Of a DNA stretch of 32,214 nucleotides, positions 24,611 to 32,214 are shown one piece after another. Within the stretch, counting starts at the first letter, position 1. Each line of letters starts with the position of its first letter. A program made the translations under genes and the position numbers. Under the pieces are notes generated by a model. That model did no database searches, was not told where the DNA came from, and worked only from the letters and a program-made list of their open reading frames with translations. Origin of the DNA: Streptomyces sp. SBT349 (GTDB lineage: Bacteria > Actinomycetota > Actinomycetes > Streptomycetales > Streptomycetaceae); the NCBI RefSeq assembly GCF_001083795.1, contig NZ_LAVK01000040.1:1-32214 (forward strand), written 5' to 3'.

Positions 24611-25441
24611 TCAACGGGGTTGGCAGACCGGGCACCAGAAGAGGTTCCTGGCGGCGAGGACGGCGGCGCGGACGGGCGTTCCGCAGACGTGGCAGGCGGA
24701 GCCGGCCCGGCGGTAGACGTAGACCTCCCCGCCGTGTTCGTCCTGGCGCGGCGGGCGGCCCATCGCCTCGGGGGTGTGCTGGGGCCTGACGGTGTCGATG
24801 CGCCCCAGGCGTACGCCCTCGCGCATGAGGGCCGCCAGGTCCAGCCAGAGGGAGTCCCACTCGGCGCGGGTCAGGTCGCGTCCCGGCCGGTAGGGGTCGA
24901 TGCCTCCGCGGAAGAGCACCTCGGCGCGGTAGATGTTGCCCGCGCCCGCGACGACGCGCTGGTCGAGCAGCAGCTCGGCGATGGCGATGCGGCGGCCCGT
25001 GACGCGCAGCCAGGCCCGTTCCGCGTCGGCGTCCCCGCGCAGCGGGTCGGGGCCCAGGCGGCCGGTGACGGCGTCGCGTTCCGCGCCGGTGATCAGGGCG
25101 CAGGTGCTGGGCCCCCGCAGGTCGGCCCAGCCGGCGCCGCCCCCGGGGGCGGCGCTGCCGGACAGCCGGAGCCTGACCTGTCCGACGGGGGCGGGCGCGG
25201 GGCCCTCGCCGAAGGTGACCTTGCCGTAGAGGCCGAGGTGGATGTGGACCCAGCCGACGCCGGAGAAGCCGAGGAACAGGTTCTTCCCGTGGGCCTCGGC
25301 CGAGGTGAGCGGCTGCCCGTCGATCAGCGCGGCGCCGTCGGCGAACTTGCCCTGCGGGGAGGAGGCGGCGACCGGTCGGCCGCCGCCGAAGTGCCGCCCG
25401 TAGGCGGCGGCGAGCCGGTGGATGGTGTGGCCTTCTGGCAC
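24611..25441 (-). CDS. Fpg/Nei family DNA glycosylase/AP lyase
   Basis: Base-excision repair enzyme removing oxidised bases and nicking the abasic site. 276 residues. The mature N-terminus Pro2-Glu3 (MPEGHTIHRL) supplies the nucleophile; HGKNLFLGF holds the conserved Lys, the H2TH region has GAGNIYRAEVLF, and the C-terminal zinc finger has CHVC and CPVC pairs. The N-terminus and AHGKNLFL resemble Nei more than MutM. The GTG at 25439-25441 is fixed by the requirement for Pro as residue 2. It starts eight bases after the rpiB stop, so the two are almost certainly co-transcribed. The converging Eis-type gene ends 92 bases away. Confidence 0.93.
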   Translation of the reverse strand: MPEGHTIHRLAAAYGRHFGGGRPVAASSPQGKFADGAALIDGQPLTSAEAHGKNLFLGFSGVGWVHIHLGLYGKVTFGEGPAPAPVGQVRLRLSGSAAPGGGAGWADLRGPSTCALITGAERDAVTGRLGPDPLRGDADAERAWLRVTGRRIAIAELLLDQRVVAGAGNIYRAEVLFRGGIDPYRPGRDLTRAEWDSLWLDLAALMREGVRLGRIDTVRPQHTPEAMGRPPRQDEHGGEVYVYRRAGSACHVCGTPVRAAVLAARNLFWCPVCQPR

Positions 25442-25449
25442 CGGGCGTT

Positions 25450-25926
25450 CTACTCCAGACCGGCGGCGGCGGGGACGGTGCCGTCCGTCTCGTAGGCGCT
25501 GAGCATGGCGATGCGGCGGCTGTGGCGCTCCTCGGCCGTGAAGTCGGTGGTGAGGAAGACCGCGACGAACGAGGTGGCCTCGTCGGGGGTGTGCATGCGG
25601 GCGCCGAGGCTGAGGATGTTGGCGTTGTTGTGCAGGCGCGCGAGGCGGGCGGTCTCCTCGCTCCAGGCCAGCGCGCAGCGGGCGCCGCGCACCTTGTTGG
25701 CGGCGATGGCCTCGCCGTTGCCCGAGCCGCCGATGACGAGGCCGAGGGCGCCGGGGTCCGCGACGGTCCGCTCCGCCGTGCGCAGGCAGTACGGCGGGTA
25801 GTCGTCGGCGGCGTCGAACTGGTGCGGGCCGCAGTCGACCGGCTCGTGGCCGTGGCCCTTGAGCCAGTCCGTCAGATGGCTCTTCAGTTCGTATCCGGCG
25901 TGGTCGGAGCCGAGGTAGACGCGCAT
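25450..25926 (-). CDS. rpiB: Ribose-5-phosphate isomerase B
   Basis: Interconverts ribose 5-phosphate and ribulose 5-phosphate in the pentose phosphate pathway. 158 residues, the usual RpiB/LacAB size. It opens MRVYLGSDHAGYELK and carries VIGGSGNGEAIAANKVRGARCA near residues 68-89. The Glu in GSGNGE corresponds to the general base of mycobacterial RpiB, which uses Glu in place of the Cys found in the E. coli enzyme. NILSLGARMHT is the second conserved segment. ATG at 25924-25926. It precedes the Nei-type gene by eight bases; no functional link between the two products is obvious. Confidence 0.95.
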   Translation of the reverse strand: MRVYLGSDHAGYELKSHLTDWLKGHGHEPVDCGPHQFDAADDYPPYCLRTAERTVADPGALGLVIGGSGNGEAIAANKVRGARCALAWSEETARLARLHNNANILSLGARMHTPDEATSFVAVFLTTDFTAEERHSRRIAMLSAYETDGTVPAAAGLE

Positions 25927-25973
25927 GGTCCGAGTCTGGCATGGCCGCCGGGGGCGGCCGTCATCAGTCTCCC

Positions 25974-26564
25974 CTACACCCGGTCCGACCCGTCGCGGGA
26001 ACCGGCGATCCGCCAGGCCAGCGGGAGGGCGCCCATGGCGAGGGCGGCCTTGAGGGCGTCGCCGACGAGGAAGGGGACGAGCCCGTCCTCGACGGCCTGG
26101 GCGAGGGACATGCCGGTGTCCAGGGCCAGGTAGGGAACGCCGACGGCGTAGGTGATCGCCATGCCGGCGACCATGGTGGCGGCGGTGCGCGCCACGGTCC
26201 TGTCGCCGCCCCGGCGGGCCAGGGCGCCGACCACGGCGGCGGCGAGCGTCATGCCGAGGATGTACCCGAAGGCGGGCATCCCCCAGCCCGAGCCGCCGTC
26301 GGAGAACCACGGCGTGCCCGCCATCCCGGCCAGGGTGTAGAGGAGCAGCGAGGTCAGCGCCCGGCCCGTGCCGAGGGAGGCGCCGATGAGGAGCGCGGCG
26401 AAGGTCTGGCCGGTGACGGGGACGGGCGAACCGGGAACGGGCACGGCCAGCTGGGCGGCGAGGCCCGTCAGCGCGGCGCCTCCGACGACCAGCGCCACGT
26501 CCCTGACCCGGGCCCTGGGCAGGGTCGCGGCGGGCAGCAGATCGGCGAGGACGGCGGTGCTCAT
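25974..26564 (-). CDS. bioY: Biotin transporter BioY
   Basis: Membrane S-component that captures biotin, alone or with an ECF energising module. The 196-residue product has about six membrane segments. The family segment PVPVTGQTFAALLIGASLGTGRA lies near 46-68 and AGMAGTPWFSDGGSGWGMPAFGYILG near 78-103. ATG at 26562-26564 has GGAG nine bases upstream and removes a Pro/Leu/Ser-rich upstream extension. No bioM or bioN lies nearby, so it must use a shared ECF module or act alone. It is divergent from sodF; TAGCGT at 26635-26630 is a possible -10 element. Confidence 0.93.
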   Translation of the reverse strand: MSTAVLADLLPAATLPRARVRDVALVVGGAALTGLAAQLAVPVPGSPVPVTGQTFAALLIGASLGTGRALTSLLLYTLAGMAGTPWFSDGGSGWGMPAFGYILGMTLAAAVVGALARRGGDRTVARTAATMVAGMAITYAVGVPYLALDTGMSLAQAVEDGLVPFLVGDALKAALAMGALPLAWRIAGSRDGSDRV

Positions 26565-26692
26565 GGCGGGCTCCAGCGAAGGCGGGGACGGCGACAACAG
26601 GGGCGTGCGCACGGGGAGGTGCGCCCTTGACGCTAACCGACGTGGGGGCACCGGTCGGGGTGATCTTCATGACACCCGGCGCCTCTCGCTGG

Positions 26693-26698
26693 TAATGT
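26693..26698 (+). promoter_or_regulatory. Predicted -10 element of the sodF promoter
   Basis: TAATGT fits the TANNNT -10 pattern and would start transcription at about 26705, inside the Nur-type box. That geometry suits repression. Confidence 0.5.
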
Positions 26699-26702
26699 GT
26701 TG

Positions 26703-26719
26703 TTGCAACTGATTCGCAA
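26703..26719 (+). promoter_or_regulatory. Nur (nickel-responsive repressor) box at sodF
   Basis: TTGCAA-CTGAT-TCGCAA matches the Streptomyces Nur operator pattern tTGCaa-N5-ttGCAA with one change in the second half. It lies 22-38 bases before the sodF start codon. Nickel-bound Nur is known to repress sodF in Streptomyces while nickel-SOD takes over. Confidence 0.8.
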
Positions 26720-26740
26720 TTAGTGGAGATGGGCAACGGC

Positions 26741-27382
26741 ATGGCCACCTACACCCTCCCCGACCTCCCCTATGACTACGCGGCCCTGGAGCCGGTCATC
26801 AGCGGCGAGATCGTCGAGCTGCACCACGACAAGCACCACGCCGGCTATGTGAAGGGGGCGAACGACACCCTGGAGCGGCTGGAGGAGGCGCGGGAGAAGG
26901 ACGAGTGGGGAGCGGTCAACGGCCTGGAGAAGAGCCTCGCGTTCCACCTCTCCGGCCATGTCCTGCACTCGATCTACTGGCGCAACATGACCGGTGACGG
27001 GGGCGGGGAGCCCCTTGAGGCGGACGGCACCGGCGAGTTGGCGGACGCGATCGCCGAGTCGTTCGGCTCGTTCCCCCGCTTCAGGGCACAGCTGTCCAAG
27101 GCCGCCGCCACCACTCAGGGATCCGGCTGGGGCGTGCTGGCGTACGAGCCGGTCAGCGGGCGCCTGGTGGTGGAACAGGTCTACGACCACCAGGGCAACG
27201 TCGGCCAGGGCTCGGTGCCGCTGCTCGTCTTCGACGCCTGGGAGCACGCGTTCTACCTTCAGTACCGCAACCAGAAGGTCGACTTCGTCGAGGCGATGTG
27301 GCGCGTGGTGAACTGGCGGGACGTCTCCGAGCGGTACGCGGCGGCCAAGGAGCGGGCGAACGTGCTGCTCATCGCCCCCTGA
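26741..27382 (+). CDS. sodF: Iron superoxide dismutase
   Basis: Cytosolic enzyme converting superoxide to hydrogen peroxide and oxygen. 213 residues. Metal ligands are His28 (ELHHDKHH), His76 (LHSIYW), Asp165 and His169 (DAWEHAFY). The [11 protein letters not shown] segment (123-133) is typical of the Fe/Mn family. Very similar to the Streptomyces SodF sequence I know, including the [18 protein letters not shown] opening. ATG at 26741 was chosen on that basis; an in-frame GTG six codons upstream lies in the ribosome-site region (GTGGAG). Expression is predicted to be repressed by nickel through the Nur box. It is expected to be high when nickel is scarce. Confidence 0.97.
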   Translation: MATYTLPDLPYDYAALEPVISGEIVELHHDKHHAGYVKGANDTLERLEEAREKDEWGAVNGLEKSLAFHLSGHVLHSIYWRNMTGDGGGEPLEADGTGELADAIAESFGSFPRFRAQLSKAAATTQGSGWGVLAYEPVSGRLVVEQVYDHQGNVGQGSVPLLVFDAWEHAFYLQYRNQKVDFVEAMWRVVNWRDVSERYAAAKERANVLLIAP

Positions 27383-27420
27383 CCGCGGGGGATCGCTCGG
27401 GATTGGTCGGGATCGCTTCT

Positions 27421-27438
27421 GACCGGTCCGGACCGGTC
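27421..27438. repeat. 18-bp perfect palindrome after sodF
   Basis: GACCGGTCCGGACCGGTC is its own reverse complement and also a direct repeat of GACCGGTCC-type half sites. It lies 38 bases after the sodF stop. It could be a first weak terminator or a protein-binding site. Confidence 0.4.
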
Positions 27439-27504
27439 CGCACCGCGAAGGCCCCGGCCGCCTGATCGTCTTCTCACCTTCCGGGCAGGCGGACGGGAAG
27501 GGAG

Positions 27505-27537
27505 CGGCCCCCGCGCGGAGACATCGCGCGGGGGCCG
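27505..27537. terminator. Bidirectional terminator between sodF and the DsbA-like gene
   Basis: CGGCCCCCGCGCG (27505-27517) pairs perfectly with CGCGCGGGGGCCG (27525-27537) around a seven-base loop, between converging genes. The rest of the 203-base gap shows no gene. Confidence 0.85.
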
Positions 27538-27585
27538 TCTCATGGCCGCGCCGCCGGACGGGCGCCACCGGACGGGCGCCGCCGG

Positions 27586-28215
27586 TCAGTCGAACTGCGG
27601 CTCCGCGGTCCTGGTGCGCTTGATCTCGAAGAAGCCGGGGGTGGACGCCACCATGAGCGTTCCGTCCCACAGCTTCGCCGCCGCCTCGCCCTTGGGCGCC
27701 GGGGTGACCACGGGCCCGAAGAACGCCACCTGCTCGCCCTCCGAGCCGGGAACCGCGATCACGGGCGTGCCGACCTCCTGGCCGACCAGGTCGATGCCCG
27801 CCTTGTGGGAGGCGCGCAGCTCGGCGTCGTAGGCGTCGCTGTCGGCGGCGTCGGCCAGCTCGGCGGGGAGCCCGGCCTCCGCGAGCGCGTCGAGGAGCGT
27901 GGCGCGGTTCTGCTCCTGCCCCCTGTTGTGCAGCCGGGTGCCGATCGCCGTATAGAGGGGACCGAGGGCGTCGTTGCCGAAGCGCTGCTCGGCGGCGACG
28001 CACACGCGCACCGGCCCCCACGCCTTCCGCATCAGCTCCCGGTAGTGCTCGGGCATCTCGTCCAGCCGGCCCTCGTTGAGCACCGCCAGGCTCATCACGT
28101 GCCAGCGCACCTCGATCGGGCGCGCCTTCTCCACTTCGAGCATCCAGCGCGAGGTCATCCACGCCCAGGGACACAGCGGGTCGAACCAGAAGTCGGCGGG
28201 GGTCTTGTCCGGCAT
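27586..28215 (-). CDS. DsbA-family thiol oxidoreductase-like protein (mycothiol-dependent type), CPWA motif
   Basis: Thioredoxin-fold cytosolic protein, 209 residues, no signal peptide. FWFDPLCPWAWMTSRWM (about 9-25) aligns with the active site of the mycobacterial mycothiol-dependent nitroreductase Rv2466c family. There the motif is CPWC; here the second Cys is Ala (Cys15-Pro-Trp-Ala18). The DsbA helical insertion follows, then GTPVIAVPG with the cis-Pro at about residue 150. A monothiol site could still form a mixed disulfide with mycothiol. ATG at 28213-28215 with GGAG ten bases upstream. Divergent from the aminopeptidase gene across 187 nt. Confidence 0.88.
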   Translation of the reverse strand: MPDKTPADFWFDPLCPWAWMTSRWMLEVEKARPIEVRWHVMSLAVLNEGRLDEMPEHYRELMRKAWGPVRVCVAAEQRFGNDALGPLYTAIGTRLHNRGQEQNRATLLDALAEAGLPAELADAADSDAYDAELRASHKAGIDLVGQEVGTPVIAVPGSEGEQVAFFGPVVTPAPKGEAAAKLWDGTLMVASTPGFFEIKRTRTAEPQFD

Positions 28216-28402
28216 CGTTCTCTCTCCTTGCTCCACATGCTCCAGTCGGACCTGCACACGTCGAGGCCCTACAACGCGACGGGGCCCCGGCGCATTCCGC
28301 CGTGCGCGCCGTCCGGACGCCGTGACATCCTGACTCGCGCCCGCGGAGGGACAAGCAGGACAGACAAGACGGCCAGCAGAAGACGGACGAGGGAGTGCCG
28401 CC

Positions 28403-31000
28403 GTGCCAGGAGAGAATCTGACCCGTGACGAGGCCAGGGAGCGGGCCGGGCTGCTGACCGTGCACGGGTACGACGTGGCACTCGACCTGAGGTCCGCGAC
28501 CGGCCCGGAGCCCGGGGCGGGCGCGGGGCCGCTGACGTTCCGCTCGACCACCACCATCCGCTTCGCCTGCGCCGAGGAGGGCGGGGCGACCTTCGTGGAC
28601 CTGCTGGCGCCGCATGTGCACTCGGTGACGCTCAACGGGGTGTCGCTGGAGGTGGACCGGGTCTTCGACGGGACGAGGGTGGCGCTGGCGGGCCTGGCCG
28701 CGGAGAACGAGCTGACCGTCGACGCCGCCTGCGCCTACAGCCGCACGGGCGAGGGGATGCACCGCTTCCGCGACCCGGAGGACGGCGAGATCTACCTCTA
28801 CACCCAGTACGAACCGGCCGACGCGCGGCGGGTGTTCGCGACGTTCGAGCAGCCCGACCTCAAGGCGCCGTTCGCCTTCCGGGTCACCGCGCCCGCCGGG
28901 TGGACCGTGCTGAGCAACGGGGCACAGACGGGCCGCGAGGAGCTGGAGGGCGGCTGCGCGACCTGGACGTTCGCCACCACGCGGCCGATCTCGACGTACA
29001 TCACCGCCGTTCTCGCCGGGCCCTACCACTACGTCGCCGACCACTACAGCCGGGAGCTGCCCGACGGCACCACGCTGGAGATCCCGCTGGGCGCGCTGTG
29101 CCGGAAGGGCCTGGCCCGGCACTTCGACCCGGAGGAGATCTTCACGACGACGCGGCAGGGCCTCGACTTCTTCCACGAGCACTTCGGCTACCCGTACCCG
29201 TTCGGCAAGTACGACCAGGCGTTCGTGCCGGAGTACAACCTCGGCGCCATGGAGAACCCGGGCCTGGTGACGTTCCGCGAGGAGTACGTCTTCCGCGGCA
29301 GGACGACGCGGGCCGCGTACCAGGGGCGCGCGAACACGCTGCTGCACGAGATGGCGCACATGTGGTTCGGCGACCTGGTCACCATGGAGTGGTGGGACGA
29401 CCTGTGGCTGAAGGAGTCCTTCGCCGACTTCATGGGCGCCTTCTCGCTGGTGGAGGCGACCCGTTTCGAGGAGGGCTGGATCGCGTTCGCCAACCGCCGC
29501 AAGGCGTGGGCGTACCGCGCCGACCAGCTCTCCTCCACGCACCCGATCACCGCGGACATCCACGACCTCCAGGACGCCAAGCTCAACTTCGACGGCATCA
29601 CCTACGCCAAGGGGGCCAGCGTTCTCAAGCAGCTGGTCGCCTATGTGGGGCGGGAAGCCTTCTTCGAGGGCGCGCGCCGGTACTTCCAGCGCCACGCCTA
29701 TGGCAACACCCGCCTGGACGACCTGCTGGCGGTGCTGGAGGAGACCTCGGGCCGGGACATGGGCGAGTGGGCCAGGGCATGGCTCCAGACGGCGGGCGTC
29801 AACGCGCTGACGCCGCACGCCACGTATGACGCGGAGGGCCGGATCACCGAGCTGTCCGTGCTCCAGGAGGCGCCCGCGAGCCACCCCACGCTGCGCCCGC
29901 ACCGGATCGCGGTCGGCCTGTACGGGCGGTCGCGCCCCGGCGGCCCGGTGGAACGGTACGCCCGCGCCGAGGCCGACGTGACGGGCAGCGGTGCGACCGT
30001 TCCCCAGCTGGTGGGCGAGCGGCGGCCGTTGTTCATCCTGGTCAACGACGAGGACCTGACGTACTGCAAGGCGAGGTTCGACGAGCACTCGCTGGCCTCG
30101 CTGCGGGGCTGCCTGGGGCAGGTCCTGGATCCGCTCGCGCGGGCGCAGTGCTGGTCGGCGCTGTGGAACCTGACGCGTGACGGCCTGCTGCCGGCGCGCG
30201 AGTTCCTGGGGCTGGTGCGGGCGCACGCGGGGAGCGAGTCGCAGATCGGCGTGCTTCAGATGGTGCACTCCTGGGCGCTCACGGCGTGGACGCACTACGC
30301 GGCGCCGGAGGGGCGCGCGGCGGCGGGCGCGGAGCTGGCCTCGGCGGCGCTCGGCGAGCTCCGGCGGGCCGCGCCCGGCAGCGACCACCAGCTGGCGTGG
30401 GCGCGTTTCCTCGCGAGCTGCGCCTCCTCGGAGGCGGACTTCCAGCTGCTGACCGGGCTGCTCGCGGGGACGGCCGTGATCGACGGGCTCGATGTGGACC
30501 AGGAGCTGCGGTGGACGCTGCTGCTGCCGCTGGCCGCCCACGGGCACGCGGGCGAGGAGGAGATCGGGGCGGAGCTGGCCCGCGACGACACCGCCTCCGG
30601 CAGGCGCCACCAGGTGCGGTGCCTGGCGGCGCGCCCGTCGGCCGAGGTCAAGGCGGCGGCGTGGGCGGAGGTCGTGGAGGCGGACCAGCTGTCCAACGCG
30701 CTGGTCGAGGCGACGATCGACGGCTTCGCGCAGGCGTCGCAGCGGAAGCTGCTTGGGCCGTATGTGGGCTCGTACTTCGACGCGCTGGAACGGGTGTGGG
30801 AGGAGCGGACGATCGAGATCGCGATGAGCGTGGTGCGCGGCCTCTTCCCCTCCTTCCAGGAGCCGGGGCCCGTGCTGGAGGCGACGGACGCGTGGCTGGC
30901 GGCGCACGGTGACGCGCCCCCGGCGCTGCGCCGCCTGGTGAACGAGGCCCGCGACGACCTGGCGCGGGCGCGGCACGCGCAGGCCGCGGACGGCGCCTGA
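28403..31000 (+). CDS. pepN: Aminopeptidase N (M1 zinc metallopeptidase)
   Basis: Cytosolic exopeptidase that removes N-terminal residues from peptides, working downstream of proteases such as Clp. 865 residues. An N-terminal beta domain is followed by GAMEN (281-285), which grips the substrate N-terminus, and the zinc motif HEMAH (315-319) with the third ligand Glu338 exactly 18 residues on (KESFADF). A large C-terminal ERAP1-like helical domain completes the length. All catalytic residues are intact. GTG at 28403-28405 has GAGGGAG about eight bases upstream. It ends 12 bases before the converging MocR-type gene. Confidence 0.95.
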   Translation: MPGENLTRDEARERAGLLTVHGYDVALDLRSATGPEPGAGAGPLTFRSTTTIRFACAEEGGATFVDLLAPHVHSVTLNGVSLEVDRVFDGTRVALAGLAAENELTVDAACAYSRTGEGMHRFRDPEDGEIYLYTQYEPADARRVFATFEQPDLKAPFAFRVTAPAGWTVLSNGAQTGREELEGGCATWTFATTRPISTYITAVLAGPYHYVADHYSRELPDGTTLEIPLGALCRKGLARHFDPEEIFTTTRQGLDFFHEHFGYPYPFGKYDQAFVPEYNLGAMENPGLVTFREEYVFRGRTTRAAYQGRANTLLHEMAHMWFGDLVTMEWWDDLWLKESFADFMGAFSLVEATRFEEGWIAFANRRKAWAYRADQLSSTHPITADIHDLQDAKLNFDGITYAKGASVLKQLVAYVGREAFFEGARRYFQRHAYGNTRLDDLLAVLEETSGRDMGEWARAWLQTAGVNALTPHATYDAEGRITELSVLQEAPASHPTLRPHRIAVGLYGRSRPGGPVERYARAEADVTGSGATVPQLVGERRPLFILVNDEDLTYCKARFDEHSLASLRGCLGQVLDPLARAQCWSALWNLTRDGLLPAREFLGLVRAHAGSESQIGVLQMVHSWALTAWTHYAAPEGRAAAGAELASAALGELRRAAPGSDHQLAWARFLASCASSEADFQLLTGLLAGTAVIDGLDVDQELRWTLLLPLAAHGHAGEEEIGAELARDDTASGRRHQVRCLAARPSAEVKAAAWAEVVEADQLSNALVEATIDGFAQASQRKLLGPYVGSYFDALERVWEERTIEIAMSVVRGLFPSFQEPGPVLEATDAWLAAHGDAPPALRRLVNEARDDLARARHAQAADGA

Positions 31001-31012
31001 CCTCGGCGGGTA

Positions 31013-32214
31013 TCAGGGCGCGAGGGTCCTCAGCGCGGCGGCCAGGGTGGCGACGGCCTCCTCGGCCGCCGCGGGCGGGGTGGCGGCGTAGCCGAGGACC
31101 AGGCCCGGGGCACCGGGGCGCTGGGTGTGCCAGGAGAGGGGCTGGGTCTTGACGCCCGCCGCCAGAGCCGCCGCGGCGAGGTCGGCGTCGGTGAACGTGC
31201 CGGTGAACGTGTCGGCGAACGTGTCGGCGAAGGTGCCGGTGAACGTGATCAGCAGGTGGAGGCCCGCCGCGGCGCCGTGGACGGTGGCGGTGGGGAGGTG
31301 GGCGCGGACGGCCCGGATCATCGCGTCCCTACGGTCGCGGTGGCGGCGGCGCAGCAGGCGGAGGCGCCGTTCCAGCTCGCCCGAGGCCATCAGCCGGGCC
31401 AGCACCAGCTGCGGCAGTGCCGCGTTGCCCAGATCGGCGTAGCGCTTTGCGGCCACCAGCGCGTCCCGGTGGCGCGGCGGCGCGAGCACCCAGCCGATGC
31501 GCAGGGCCGGGGCCAGCAGTTTGGAGACGCTGCCCGCGTAGCAGACCCGTTCGGGCAGCATCGCGCGGAGCGCGGGGACCGGCGGCCGGTCGTAGCGGTG
31601 TTCGGCGTCGTAGTCGTCCTCCACGACGAGCCCGCCCTCGGCGGCCCAGCGCATGAGGTCGCGCCGGCGCGCGCCGCCAAGCACGACACCCGTCGGGAAC
31701 TGGTGCGCCGGCGTGAGGAGCACGACGGGGGCGCCCAGCGCACGCAACGCGTCCACCCGCACGCCGTCCGCGTCCACCGGGACCGGCGGCGTGTCCAGGC
31801 CCCGGCTCGCGAGGTGCTGCCGGGCGCCGAGCGACCCGGGATCCTCGACGGCGACCGCGCGGATCCCTTCCTCGGTGAGCACCTGGGCGAACAGGGTGAG
31901 CGCCTGCGCGACACCGGCGGTGATCAGGATCTCGTCGGGGTCGGCCCTGATGCCGCGGTTGCGGGCCAGCCAGTCGGCGACGGCTCCGCGCAGGGCGGGC
32001 GTGCCGCGGGGGTCGCCGTAGCCGAGGCCCGCGGGTGAGAGGCCGTCGAGCACGGCGCGTTCGGCGCGCAGCCAGGCGGCGCGGGGGAAGGCGGCCAGGT
32101 CGGGGACGCCGGGGGTGAGGTCGATCCTGGCGGGTGCCGCGCGCAGGGCGTCGAACGCGTCCTCGCCGGGGGCATGGGCGAACACCGCCGCGGGGCCCGG
32201 CGGTTGGGGCGTTC
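31013..32214 (-). CDS. MocR/GntR-type regulator, aminotransferase-like domain (5' end outside window)
   Basis: PLP-dependent fold-type I domain, about 400 codons visible. The frame remains open past the window edge. TPQPPGPAAVFAHAPG at the edge looks like the linker that joins an N-terminal winged-helix domain to the aminotransferase domain in MocR proteins. Motifs are LITAGVAQALTLFAQ, DPGSLGARQHL, TPAHQFPTGVVL, VVEDDYDAEHRYDR and the PLP-lysine segment GSVSKLLAPALRIGW. A stand-alone aminotransferase starting at GTG 32185 is possible but less likely. Near the C-terminal third a 12-bp minisatellite adds FTGTFADT-type repeats. The regulated gene is presumably divergent and outside the window. 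Confidence 0.85.
   Translation of the reverse strand, partial: TPQPPGPAAVFAHAPGEDAFDALRAAPARIDLTPGVPDLAAFPRAAWLRAERAVLDGLSPAGLGYGDPRGTPALRGAVADWLARNRGIRADPDEILITAGVAQALTLFAQVLTEEGIRAVAVEDPGSLGARQHLASRGLDTPPVPVDADGVRVDALRALGAPVVLLTPAHQFPTGVVLGGARRRDLMRWAAEGGLVVEDDYDAEHRYDRPPVPALRAMLPERVCYAGSVSKLLAPALRIGWVLAPPRHRDALVAAKRYADLGNAALPQLVLARLMASGELERRLRLLRRRHRDRRDAMIRAVRAHLPTATVHGAAAGLHLLITFTGTFADTFADTFTGTFTDADLAAAALAAGVKTQPLSWHTQRPGAPGLVLGYAATPPAAAEEAVATLAAALRTLAP
31191..31250. repeat. 12-bp minisatellite in the MocR-type gene
   Basis: Five contiguous 12-base units of the form GTGAACGTGCCG begin at 31191, 31203, 31215, 31227 and 31239, with one to three substitutions each. On the coding strand they give Phe-Thr-Gly-Thr / Phe-Ala-Asp-Thr tetrapeptides. 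The unit length preserves the reading frame. Confidence 0.85.

Noticed and set aside
26723..26740. Upstream GTG start for sodF
   Set aside because: It lies within the ribosome-site purine run and adds MEMGNG, which SodF proteins lack; the ATG at 26741 gives the known N-terminus.
26720..30976. A 1418-codon open frame on the minus strand across sodF, the DsbA-like gene and pepN
   Set aside because: Its translation is Arg/Gly/Pro/Val-rich with no domain, and it is antisense to sodF and pepN, whose motifs are intact. High GC content leaves such shadow frames open.

Overview
The window is high-GC actinomycete chromosome, most likely Streptomyces or a close relative. The evidence is heavy G/C bias at third codon positions, frequent GTG starts, two adjacent clpP genes, an Eis-type acetyltransferase, a Fe-superoxide dismutase behind a Nur-like operator, and a gene order (rodA-PBP2-mreDCB-ndk-folC-valS-clpX-clpP2-clpP1-tig) that I recognise from Streptomyces. 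Bases 2-20 match the Nextera transposase mosaic end at 17 of 19 positions, so the window starts at a contig edge with adapter sequence left on it.

Layout. 21-6596 (minus) is the lateral-wall/spore-wall cluster: rodA (last residues missing), a class B PBP2 transpeptidase, mreD, mreC and mreB. 6915-11967 (minus) holds ndk, a DUF4233 membrane protein, folC and valS; folC and valS both look leaderless. 12109-14290 (plus) is a tandem pair of paralogous single-pass membrane proteins with Pro/Gly/Gln/Tyr-rich cytoplasmic tails and a shared extracytoplasmic domain that I cannot assign to a named family; these are the best novelty candidates here. 14407-18778 (minus) is the proteostasis block clpX, clpP2, clpP1, tig, with a ClgR-type operator ahead of clpP1. 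Two tRNA genes (Pro-TGG minus, Gly-TCC plus) follow. 19202-25441 is a looser accessory stretch: a small membrane protein, a membrane acyltransferase, a secreted LytM peptidase, a membrane SpoIIE-type phosphatase, an Eis-type acetyltransferase and a Nei/Fpg glycosylase. The Nei gene sits 8 nt behind rpiB, and bioY follows. 26741-31000 holds sodF, a DsbA-like thiol protein with a one-cysteine motif and a large M1 aminopeptidase. The window ends inside a MocR-type gene at 31013-32214.

How the parts work together. MreB, MreC and MreD form the membrane scaffold that positions RodA (glycan polymerase) with PBP2 (transpeptidase). Ndk, FolC and ValS are housekeeping enzymes. ClpX with ClpP1/ClpP2 forms a regulated protease, and trigger factor is the ribosome-bound chaperone beside it. 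sodF is probably repressed by nickel-loaded Nur. Strong hairpin terminators separate several convergent pairs. I saw no insertion sequence, CRISPR array, prophage or biosynthetic cluster. The interesting material is at the level of individual proteins, operators and small repeats.
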